Shown here: positions 1-5,218 of the stretch, piece by piece
Position numbering within the stretch: the first letter of the stretch is position 1
Layout of the letters: each line of letters opens with the position of its first letter
Origin: DASRZM01 sp035686365
Lineage (GTDB): Bacteria > Pseudomonadota > Gammaproteobacteria > Xanthomonadales > Xanthomonadaceae
NCBI GenBank assembly: GCA_035686365.1
Contig: DASRZM010000053.1
Location: forward strand, 1-5,469
Direction of reading: 5' to 3'
DNA length: 5,469 bases
Translations under genes and position numbers: made by a program
Notes under the pieces: model-generated
Told to the model about the DNA's origin: nothing
What the model saw: only the letters and a program-made list of their open reading frames with translations
The model's database searches: none

Positions 1-81
1 GATCGCGGGCAACGCCCGCTCCTACAGGATCGCGGGCAACGCCCGATCCTACAGGATCGCGGGAAACGCCCGCTCCTACGG
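1..81 (-). repeat. Three tandem GTAG-type REP units (27-nt period)
   Basis: Three head-to-tail 27-nt copies lie at 1-27, 28-54 and 55-81. Copy 2 differs from copy 1 only at 46 (C to A). Copy 3 differs at 64 (C to A) and 80 (A to G). Read on the minus strand, each unit starts with GTAGGA (GTAG head) and then has a short palindrome, GCGGGC-GTT-GCCCGC, in copy 1. The substitutions at 46 and 64 each weaken that stem. The GTAG tetranucleotide plus a GC-rich hairpin is the signature of REP sequences mobilised by RAYT (IS200/IS605-like) transposases; no RAYT gene is in this window. The array lies downstream of the threonine synthase-like gene and starts at the first base, so further copies may lie outside. 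A related single copy in the other orientation is at 5262-5286. Confidence 0.85.
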
Positions 82-143
82 GGCATCGGGGATGCGGCGG
101 GAAGGGCCCGCAGCTTCGGTCCGGACGCGACTGCCCGCGCCCG

Positions 144-1304
144 TCACGGCCCCGGCAGCGCGTACTTCTGCGCGATCGCGCAGTTGAACAGCACCACGCG
201 CTCGCCGCTGCCGATCATTCCGCGTCGCGCCGCCTGCTGCGCGGCGGCCAGCGTCGCCGCGCCTTCCGGGCACAGCATCACGCCCTCCTGCGCCGCTGCG
301 CTGCGCCACGCCGAAACGATCGCATCCTCGGACACCGCCAGCGCCGCGCCACCGGACTCGCGCACCGCGCGCAGCACCAGGAAGTCGCCCAGTGCTGCCG
401 GCACCCGGATACCGGCCGCGACCGTGCGCGCATCCTCCCAGCGCCGCGCATGTTCGGCGCCTTCCTCGAAGGCGCGCACGATCGGCGCGCAGCCCTCGGC
501 CTGCACCGCATACATGCGCGGGCGCTGGTCGCCGATCCAGCCCAGCGCCTGCAGCTCCGCGAACGCCTTCCACATCCCGATCAGTCCGGTGCCGCCGCCG
601 GTGGGATAGAAGATCGCGTCGGGCAGCGTCCATCCCAGCTGCTCGGCCAGCTCCAGTCCCATCGTCTTCTTGCCCTCGATCCGGTAGGGCTCGCGCAGCG
701 TGGCGCAGTTGAACCAGCCGTGCTGCAGCGCGCCGGCCGAGACCAGCTTGCCGCAGTCGTCGATCAGCCCGTCGATACGGTGCACCTGTGCACCGGCCAG
801 GGCCATCTCCTCGAGATTGGCCGCCGGCGTGTCGGCCGGGCAGTAGCAGATCGCCGCGATCCCGGCGCGCGCCGCATAGGCGGCCAGCGCCGCCCCGGCA
901 TTGCCGTTGGTCGGCATCGCCATGGCCTCGATGCCGAAGCGCGCGGCCATCGTCACCGCCATCCCCAGTCCACGCGCCTTGAACGAGCCGGTCGGCAGCC
1001 GCCCCTCGTCCTTGACGATCAGCTCCACCCCGAGCCGCGCACCGTGCACCGGCATGGCGACCAGCGGCGTGACCGCCTCGCCCAGCGACACCCGGTGCGC
1101 ATCCTCGTGCGGCAGCAGCTCGGCGTAGCGCCACCAGTCCCAGTCGCGCCCCGCCAGATCCTCGCGCCGCACCGCCGCGCGCACCGCGTCCAGGTCGTAG
1201 CGGACCAGCAACGGCTTGCCCGCCTCCGACACCGTCTGCACGGTGTCGGCGTCGTAGCGCTCGCCGGTGGCCGAACATTCCAGGTGGGTGACGAAGCGTG
1301 GCAT
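144..1304 (-). CDS. Threonine synthase-like PLP-dependent enzyme
   Basis: This 386-residue protein is a fold-type II pyridoxal-phosphate enzyme. The family reaction converts O-phosphohomoserine and water to threonine and phosphate in the cytosol. Visible motifs are GSFKARG (K109, predicted Schiff-base lysine), PTNGNAGAA (131-139, cofactor-contacting Asn) and the glycine-rich phosphate loop PTGGGTGLIG (235-244). CPEGAAT (345-351) and a C-terminal VVLFNCAIAQKY segment also fit. I chose the ATG at 1304 over an in-frame TTG at 1325 because a GGGGGA ribosome site lies a few bases upstream of it, and MPRFVTHLEC is the usual family start. The N-terminal segment (ECSATGERYD) has the layout of the small zinc-knuckle region seen in many relatives, but only C10 remains. 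The gene stands alone, with no thrA or thrB beside it. It may therefore be a paralogue of the operon-borne thrC, or a related phospho-homoserine or serine/threonine enzyme. The fold is certain; the exact substrate is not. Confidence 0.85.
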   Translation of the reverse strand: MPRFVTHLECSATGERYDADTVQTVSEAGKPLLVRYDLDAVRAAVRREDLAGRDWDWWRYAELLPHEDAHRVSLGEAVTPLVAMPVHGARLGVELIVKDEGRLPTGSFKARGLGMAVTMAARFGIEAMAMPTNGNAGAALAAYAARAGIAAICYCPADTPAANLEEMALAGAQVHRIDGLIDDCGKLVSAGALQHGWFNCATLREPYRIEGKKTMGLELAEQLGWTLPDAIFYPTGGGTGLIGMWKAFAELQALGWIGDQRPRMYAVQAEGCAPIVRAFEEGAEHARRWEDARTVAAGIRVPAALGDFLVLRAVRESGGAALAVSEDAIVSAWRSAAAQEGVMLCPEGAATLAAAQQAARRGMIGSGERVVLFNCAIAQKYALPGP

Positions 1305-1391
1305 CGGCGTCCCCCAGCGCAGCAAAGGACGTCACGATACCGGGCTCCGCCGAGGGCCGGTAGCCGAAGCCACGACGGTAATGAGACCGAG

Positions 1392-1503
1392 CGTCGTTGA
1401 GCCCCGGTCCCGTCTTCCGGGGGCGTCGGCGACAGGACGTCGCCGACGCAGCCTACATGGACGTACTTGCGGCGGCCCCGGAAGACGGGACCGGGGCTCG
1501 ACG
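1392..1503 (-). repeat. Structured inverted-repeat element E1 (cruciform-like)
   Basis: Perfect 24-nt inverted arms lie at 1399-1422 and 1476-1499. They extend outward by four more pairs (1392-1395 with 1500-1503) past a 3-nt bulge. The 53-nt spacer holds a second, perfect 11-bp hairpin: GCGTCGGCGAC at 1423-1433, loop AGGAC at 1434-1438, and GTCGCCGACGC at 1439-1449. The remaining 26 nt (1450-1475) are mostly unpaired. No transposase gene, no U-tract and no clear target-site duplication are present. Placed on the minus strand, its 56-nt core (1474 down to 1419) aligns without gaps to element E2 at 5101-5156, so I treat both as one repeat family. It sits between divergent genes and could affect transcription of either, but nothing here proves a function. 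Confidence 0.8.
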
Positions 1504-1546
1504 GCGCCCCGCCCGGTGCCGAAGGAGCAACCCCAAGGCAACCCCA

Positions 1547-1570
1547 ATCGCGGCCATGAGCCGCTCCCAC
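1547..1570 (-). repeat. REP-like repeat, GTGG-headed variant
   Basis: On the minus strand this reads GTGGGAGCGGCTCATGGCCG and then CGAT, with a 5-bp stem GCGGC/GCCGC around TCATG. It matches the repeat at 5219-5242 in 23 of 24 positions; the single change is at 1559 (A) versus 5231 (G). It has the same layout as the GTAGGAGCGGGC units at 1-81 (head, GA, GC-rich palindrome, CGAT tail), so it is a second subfamily of the same REP type. It lies upstream of tdk. Confidence 0.7.
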
Positions 1571-1652
1571 GCTGCTTCGTCCGACGCCGCGTCGAGCCGG
1601 CAAGCAGGGCATGCGCTACGCTTCGCAACCAGCGCACCGGGCGATCCGCAGC

Positions 1653-2300
1653 ATGGCCAAGCTCTACTTCTACTACTCGGCGATGAACGCCGGAAAGACC
1701 ACCACCCTGCTGCAGAGCGCCTACAACTACGCCGAGCGCGGCATGCGCACGCTGATCCTGACCCCGCAGCTGGACGACCGCTACGGCACCGGCACCGTCG
1801 CCTCCCGGATCGGCCTGCAGGCCGAAGGCCGGATCTTCGACCGCGAGGACGATCTGCTCGCGATCGTGCGCTACGAGTGCGACCACCACGGGCCCCTGCA
1901 CTGCGTGCTGGTGGACGAAGCCCAGTTCCTGACCCGCCGGCAGGTGTGGCAGCTCACCGACGTGGTCGATCGCCTGCAGATCCCGGTCCTGACCTACGGG
2001 CTGCGCACCGACTTCCGCGGCGAGCTGTTCGAGGGCAGCAGCTACCTGCTGGCCTGGGCCGACAACCTGGTCGAACTCAAGACGATCTGCCACACCGGCA
2101 AGAAGGCGACCATGGTCGTGCGCGTGGACGAACACGGCCGTGCCATCACCCAGGGCCCGCAGGTCCAGATCGGCGGCAACGAGCGCTACGTCTCGGTCTC
2201 GCGCGCCGAGTTCAAGCAGATCGGCGAAGGTCGCGGTCGGATCGAGCTGCAGCAGCCCCAGCTGCCGCTGGCCGGCGAGGCCGAACCGGACGACGCATAA
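1653..2300 (+). CDS. tdk: Thymidine kinase (type II, TK1-like)
   Basis: This 215-residue enzyme phosphorylates thymidine (or deoxyuridine) with ATP to give dTMP in cytosolic pyrimidine salvage. The N-terminus MAKLYFYYSAMNAGKTTTLL carries the Walker A loop (9-17, K15). VDEAQFL (87-93) supplies the Walker B Asp and the catalytic Glu E89. GLRTDF (116-121) opens into the lasso region, and GGNERYVSV (174-182) is the thymidine-binding segment with Y179. I chose ATG 1653 because the protein then aligns from residue 1 with E. coli Tdk as I recall it; the in-frame ATG at 1611 would add 14 unrelated residues. E. coli Tdk binds structural zinc with four side chains (three Cys and one His). Here only C146 is kept, and the other positions are T148, S183 and E186, so the zinc site is probably lost. 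The C-terminal tail after about 190 is acidic and Gln-rich. The gene appears monocistronic and converges on mutM. Confidence 0.97.
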   Translation: MAKLYFYYSAMNAGKTTTLLQSAYNYAERGMRTLILTPQLDDRYGTGTVASRIGLQAEGRIFDREDDLLAIVRYECDHHGPLHCVLVDEAQFLTRRQVWQLTDVVDRLQIPVLTYGLRTDFRGELFEGSSYLLAWADNLVELKTICHTGKKATMVVRVDEHGRAITQGPQVQIGGNERYVSVSRAEFKQIGEGRGRIELQQPQLPLAGEAEPDDA

Positions 2301-2495
2301 GGACCCTGCGGACGGGTGCGGGCCGTCCCCCAGGGAAGGTCTGATCGAGTCCATCCTGGACTGGATCAGACTCGCCGAGTCCGGCACATGTCCGGACTCG
2401 GCTCCGCCGGATCAAGCACTTGCGTGCTTGATCCGCGAGCGCGCCCTCCATGGCGCGCGAACCTCTGAACTTGTTCAGAGGTTTCCAGGCCGCCC
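2301..2495. other. Convergent intergenic region with five consecutive hairpins
   Basis: This is the gap between the stop codons of tdk (plus) and mutM (minus). Five separate perfect or near-perfect stem-loops follow each other from 2340 to 2484. H1 is 2340-2370 (14-bp stem with one mismatch, loop TCC). H2 is 2374-2402 (11 bp, loop CACATGT). H3 is 2408-2435 (12 bp, loop TTGC). H4 is 2439-2458 (7 bp, loop CTCCAT). H5 is 2460-2483 (10 bp, loop CTTG). Only 0 to 5 nt separate neighbours. None has a proper U-tract on either strand; H5 is followed by just three T's on the plus strand. Any one could act as a bidirectional transcript end or RNA-stability hairpin for tdk and mutM, but five in a row exceeds what a terminator needs. 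Confidence 0.85.
2460..2484 (+). terminator. Possible weak terminator hairpin (H5)
   Basis: The 10-bp stem AACCTCTGAA/TTCAGAGGTT with loop CTTG is followed by a short TTT run at 2482-2484, read in the direction of tdk. On the other strand it begins 12 nt after the mutM stop codon. The U-run is too short for a confident intrinsic terminator. Confidence 0.3.
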
Positions 2496-3308
2496 TCAGC
2501 GCTGGCAGCGCGGGCACCAGGCGGTCGCCCGCTGGCCGATGCGCAGGCCCTTCAGGGCGGTGCCGCAGTGCCGGCACGGCGCCCCCTGGCGCCCGTAGGC
2601 CGCCAGCTCCTGCTCGAAGTACCCGGGCGCGCCGTCCGGCGCCAGGAAGTCGCGCAGCGTCGTGCCTCCGCGCGCGATCGCGCGCTCCAGGATGTCCCGG
2701 ATGGCCGCGGCCAGCAGCCCATAGCGCGCCCGCGAGACCCGCCCGGCTGCGCGCAGCGGGTGGATGCCGGCGCGGAACAGCGCCTCGGCGGCATAGATGT
2801 TGCCCACCCCGACCACCACCGCCTGGTCCATCACGAAGCATTTGACCGGCGCGCGGCGGCCGCGGCTGGCGCGCCACAGCCAGTCGCCGTCGAAGTCCGC
2901 ACCCAGCGGCTCGGGCCCGAGCCCGGCCAGCAGCCGATGGGTGCTGCCGGCCGGCTGCCACAGCAGGCAGCCGAAGCGGCGCGGGTCGGTGAAGCGCAGC
3001 ACGCGGCCGCCCTCGATCGCCATGTCGACGTGGTCGTGCGGCCCGACCGGCGTGGCGGCGGCGAGCACGCGCAGCATGCCGCTCATGCCCAGGTGCAGCA
3101 GCGCGCTGCCGCGCTCGCTGTCCAGCAGCAGGTACTTGGCGCGCCGGCGCACGGCGGTAACGGTGCGGCCGGTCAGGCCGGCGGACACCTCGCGCGGGAT
3201 CGGCCAGCGCAGGTCGGGCCGGCGCAGGGTCACGCGCTCGATGCGGCGGCCCACCAGGTGGGGGGCGATGCCGCGGCGGGTGGTCTCGACTTCGGGCAAC
3301 TCGGGCAT
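2496..3308 (-). CDS. mutM: Formamidopyrimidine-DNA glycosylase (Fpg/MutM)
   Basis: This 270-residue bifunctional DNA glycosylase/AP lyase removes 8-oxoguanine and formamidopyrimidines in base-excision repair. After Met removal, the N-terminus PELPEVE gives the catalytic proline P2 and E3. K58 in RRAKYLLLD is the conserved backbone-contacting lysine. The void-filling trio is M75 (LHLGMSG), R110 and F112 (DPRRFG). VVVGVGNIYAAEAL (164-177) is the helix-two-turn-helix region. A C-terminal zinc finger uses C245, C248, C265 and C268, with the finger arginine R260 in IGQRATAW. The length is near that of E. coli MutM (269). ATG 3308 is forced by the need for PELPE directly after Met. There is no Shine-Dalgarno site before it, and a TACAAT box ends only 8 nt upstream, which suggests a near-leaderless transcript. 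The gene is divergent from the desaturase and convergent with tdk. All catalytic and zinc residues are present, so it should be active. Confidence 0.98.
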   Translation of the reverse strand: MPELPEVETTRRGIAPHLVGRRIERVTLRRPDLRWPIPREVSAGLTGRTVTAVRRRAKYLLLDSERGSALLHLGMSGMLRVLAAATPVGPHDHVDMAIEGGRVLRFTDPRRFGCLLWQPAGSTHRLLAGLGPEPLGADFDGDWLWRASRGRRAPVKCFVMDQAVVVGVGNIYAAEALFRAGIHPLRAAGRVSRARYGLLAAAIRDILERAIARGGTTLRDFLAPDGAPGYFEQELAAYGRQGAPCRHCGTALKGLRIGQRATAWCPRCQR

Positions 3309-3316
3309 GGTGGTCG

Positions 3317-3322
3317 ATTGTA
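3317..3322 (-). promoter_or_regulatory. Probable mutM -10 box (TACAAT)
   Basis: On the minus strand TACAAT (five of six matches to TATAAT) ends 8 nt before the mutM start codon. Initiation six or seven bases past it would fall near 3310, leaving only about 2 nt of leader. No convincing -35 lies about 17 nt upstream; the bases there read CCGGAA. Confidence 0.45.
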
Positions 3323-3365
3323 GGGCGCCCAGGAGCGGGTTCCGGAGTCTGCGGTGTGCGCTGCG

Positions 3366-3397
3366 TTCACGCTTTTGCCGACGCCGGTCTGCATAAT
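3366..3397 (+). promoter_or_regulatory. Possible desaturase promoter
   Basis: CATAAT at 3392-3397 matches the -10 consensus in five of six bases. The best -35 resemblance, TTCACG at 3366-3371, leaves a 20-nt spacer, which is longer than ideal. A start near 3404 would give a leader of about 20 nt before ATG 3425. No palindromic operator is obvious. Confidence 0.35.
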
Positions 3398-3424
3398 GGG
3401 TGTCCGCCCAAGCAAATCTGCCCG

Positions 3425-4630
3425 ATGAACCCCACTTTCTATTCCTGGCTGACCGGCGGTCTCGTCGGCGCCGACTGGCTGGCACTGCTGCTGGTATTCG
3501 CCGTCGTGGCGCACCTGACGATCCTGTCCGTGACGCTGTACCTGCACCGCTGCCAGGCGCACCGCGGCGTCGACCTGCACCCGCTGGTCTCGCATCCGAT
3601 GCGGTTCTGGCTGTGGCTGACCACCGCCATGGTGACCAAGGAGTGGGTGGCGATCCATCGCAAGCATCACGCGCACTGCGAGACGCCGGAGGACCCGCAC
3701 AGTCCGGTCCATTACGGCATTGCCAAGGTCGCCTTCCAGGGCGTCGAGCTCTATCAGCGCGCCTCCGACGACGCCAGCATCATGGCGCAGTACGGTGCCG
3801 GCACGCCCGATGACTGGATCGAGCGTCGCGTGTACTCGCCGCTCTCGGCGCTGGGCCCGACCCTGCTGCTGTTCCTGTATGTGGCGCTGTTCGGAGTCCT
3901 GGGCGTCACCGTGTGGGCGTTGCAGATGCTGGTGATCCCGGTGCTGGCCGCCGGCATGATCAACGGCATCGGTCACTGGTGGGGCTACCGCAACTTCGAG
4001 ACCGATGACCGCGCCACAAACATCGTGCCCTGGGGCGTGATCAGCGGTGGCGAGGAGCTGCACAACAACCACCACGCGTTCCCGAGTTCGGCGCGTTTCG
4101 CCATGCGCCGCTTCGAGTTCGACCTGGGCTGGTCGGTGCTGGTGGGGCTGGAGAAGCTGCACCTGGCCAAGGTGCGCCGGGTGGCGCCCAAGCTCGATAT
4201 CCGCGCCAACATCGCCATGCCCGACAGCGACACCCTGCGCGCGGTGATGGTGCACCGCTACCAGGTCATGCGCGACTACTTCCGCACGGTGGTGCTGCCG
4301 ACCCTGGGCGGGGAGGCCAGCCATGCCGGGAACGCGCTGCGCGAGCTGCCGCGGCGCCTGCGTCGCGCCCTGCGCGACCAGGGACACTGGCTCGACCAGG
4401 CCAACCGCGAGCGCCTGCACGCCTGGATCGCGCAGCGCCCGCGCGTCGCCACCGTGTACGAGTATCGCCAGCGCCTGCGCGCCATCTACGAGCGCAGCGG
4501 GCAGAGTTCGGAGGCCATGCTCGAGGCCCTGCGCCTGTGGTGCCGGGAGGCGGAAGCCTCGGGCAACCGTGCCCTGCAGGACTTCGCGATGCGGCTCAAG
4601 GGTTACCAGCTCGCGCCCGCGCGCGCCTGA
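3425..4630 (+). CDS. desA: Membrane fatty acid desaturase, DesA type (probable delta-9)
   Basis: This 401-residue di-iron integral membrane desaturase introduces a cis double bond into acyl chains, raising membrane fluidity. Three histidine boxes are visible: HRCQAH (41-46), HRKHH (78-82) and HNNHH (213-217). H184 in GIGHWWGYRNF adds the usual extra ligand. Hydrophobic segments lie at about 17-40, 60-72 and 142-180. TKEWVAIHRKHHA and VPWGVISGGEELHNNHHAF are strongly typical of the bacterial DesA/acyl-CoA delta-9 group. Residues from about 265 onward form a long charged helical tail ending in REAEASGNRALQDFAMRLKGY, which I recall from Pseudomonas-type DesA. The total length fits that subfamily (near 400). 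ATG 3425 was chosen because the upstream in-frame ATG at 3356 lies before the putative -10 and encodes unrelated residues. No strong ribosome site is visible. Acyl-lipid versus acyl-CoA substrate cannot be decided here. The gene lies 4 nt before the EF-hand gene and is probably co-transcribed with it. Confidence 0.93.
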   Translation: MNPTFYSWLTGGLVGADWLALLLVFAVVAHLTILSVTLYLHRCQAHRGVDLHPLVSHPMRFWLWLTTAMVTKEWVAIHRKHHAHCETPEDPHSPVHYGIAKVAFQGVELYQRASDDASIMAQYGAGTPDDWIERRVYSPLSALGPTLLLFLYVALFGVLGVTVWALQMLVIPVLAAGMINGIGHWWGYRNFETDDRATNIVPWGVISGGEELHNNHHAFPSSARFAMRRFEFDLGWSVLVGLEKLHLAKVRRVAPKLDIRANIAMPDSDTLRAVMVHRYQVMRDYFRTVVLPTLGGEASHAGNALRELPRRLRRALRDQGHWLDQANRERLHAWIAQRPRVATVYEYRQRLRAIYERSGQSSEAMLEALRLWCREAEASGNRALQDFAMRLKGYQLAPARA

Positions 4631-4634
4631 TCCG

Positions 4635-4985
4635 ATGCGCACGTGGCGGCGGCCCGGGGCGCCTGCGCTGCTGGCCGCCGCCCTGTTTCCCTTGCCGGCC
4701 GCCGCGCAGTTTTCCGCCACGCCGGGCGAGCTGGTCGCGCGCATGGATGCCGACGGCGACCGCCGCATCTCGCTGCGCGAGTACCAGTCCTACCTGATGC
4801 GCGGCTTCCGTGCCCGCGATCGCAACGGCGACGGCGTGCTGCAGGCCGACGAGTTGCCGCCGGGGACGCGCCGCAGCATCGACCTGACCCGTCACGAAGC
4901 CAACCTGGCGAAGAGCTTCCGCCGCCAGGACACCGACGGCGACGGCTACCTCGACGCCCGCGAACTGCTCGCACCGCCGCGCTGA
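4635..4985 (+). CDS. Small secreted EF-hand calcium-binding protein
   Basis: This 116-residue protein of unknown role has a clear signal peptide: basic MRTWRR, a hydrophobic core (8-24) and a likely cut after A24 (PAAA|QF). The mature product is about 92 residues and periplasmic or exported. Three canonical 12-residue EF loops are visible: 38-49 (D38, D40, D42, S46, E49), 62-73 (D62, N64, D66, Q70, E73) and 99-110 (D99, D101, D103, D107, E110). A fourth, decayed loop at 75-86 keeps only the framework (I82, L84) and lacks acidic ligands. Loops 38/62 and 75/99 are both 24 apart and the pairs are offset by 37, so the protein looks like a duplicated two-hand unit. There are no cysteines. ATG 4635 is 4 nt after the desA stop with no strong ribosome site, which suggests translational coupling. 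Calcium binding is well supported by the motifs; the partner is unknown. Confidence 0.88.
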   Translation: MRTWRRPGAPALLAAALFPLPAAAQFSATPGELVARMDADGDRRISLREYQSYLMRGFRARDRNGDGVLQADELPPGTRRSIDLTRHEANLAKSFRRQDTDGDGYLDARELLAPPR

Positions 4986-5006
4986 GTGCACCCCGGCGGC
5001 CCGACA

Positions 5007-5052
5007 CCGTTCGCCCTGAGCGGAGCGAAGCGGCGTGGAGGGACGCTCGAAG
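5007..5052. repeat. Fragment of a common dispersed intergenic repeat
   Basis: CCGTTCGCCCTGAGCGGAGC at 5007-5026, continuing to CTCGAAG at 5046-5052, resembles the widespread intergenic repeat that I recall as starting CCGTTCGCCCTGAGC and ending near GTCGAAGG in Xanthomonadaceae and other high-GC bacteria. The middle (5027-5045) differs from the form I recall. Identification rests on memory of that repeat; only one copy is in the window. Confidence 0.4.
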
Positions 5053-5070
5053 CCGTGGCTCCGCAGGCCG

Positions 5071-5180
5071 TGCCGCGGTCCGGTATCGCTTGCCGGGGGA
5101 CGCCGTGAATCCGTCACTGGAGGCTCAGACGCGCCATCCATGGCGCGTATGCCCCCGGCAAGCGATCCCGGACCGCGGCA
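5071..5180 (+). repeat. Structured inverted-repeat element E2 (cruciform-like)
   Basis: Inverted 29-nt arms lie at 5071-5099 and 5152-5180, with 28 of 29 positions paired; the only mismatch is T5084 against C5167. The 52-nt spacer contains a 4-bp hairpin (GTGA 5105-5108, TCAC 5114-5117) and an 8-bp hairpin (ACGCGCCA 5129-5136, loop TCCA, TGGCGCGT 5141-5148). Its core 5101-5156 aligns ungapped with the reverse complement of E1 (1474 to 1419). The matching blocks are CGCCG, CGTC, AGGCT and GCCCCC, and the inner hairpin lies at the same place with a different stem sequence. There is no coding capacity, no U-tract and no obvious target duplication. Confidence 0.8.
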
Positions 5181-5218
5181 CTCTCCTCGAGGCAGGTTGT
5201 GGTTCAGTCGCTTCGTCG

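Larger units (their letters stand above)
1305..1652. other. Divergent intergenic region between threonine synthase-like gene and tdk
   Basis: This 348-nt gap separates the two divergent start codons, so both promoters should lie here. I see no convincing -35/-10 pair. A weak TATCGT on the minus strand near 1337-1342 and TACGCT at 1617-1622 are the best -10 resemblances, and neither has a good -35. Most of the gap is repeat: the inverted-repeat element E1 at 1392-1503 and a REP at 1547-1570. The stretch 1504-1546 has only a small direct repeat (AACCCCAA). No tdk ribosome site of any strength is visible just before 1653. Confidence 0.7.

Noticed and set aside
1..81. Short CRISPR array
   Set aside because: The 27-nt copies are contiguous with no unique spacers and match REP structure; no cas genes are present.
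450..1400. Plus-strand open frame (316 codons) opposite the threonine synthase-like gene
   Set aside because: It is the antisense of a motif-complete PLP enzyme, with low-complexity Arg/His/Gln composition.
1399..1499. Insertion sequence bounded by perfect 24-nt inverted repeats
   Set aside because: Only 53 nt lie between the arms, without coding capacity or target duplication. A non-coding structured repeat fits better, although a MITE-like origin is not excluded.
1332..2387. Minus-strand open frame (351 codons) opposite tdk
   Set aside because: It is the complement of a certain tdk gene and picks up E1 and hairpin sequence at its ends, where the peptide shows repeat-derived Arg/Gly/Ser runs.
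2340..2484. Classical intrinsic terminators for tdk and mutM
   Set aside because: The stems are strong but no U-tract of four or more follows on either strand, so I list only H5 as a weak candidate.
3230..4768. Long minus-strand open frame (512 codons) opposite the desaturase
   Set aside because: It is His/Gln/Arg-rich antisense of a clear histidine-box enzyme and runs through two other genes. It has no recognisable domain and is a high-GC shadow frame.
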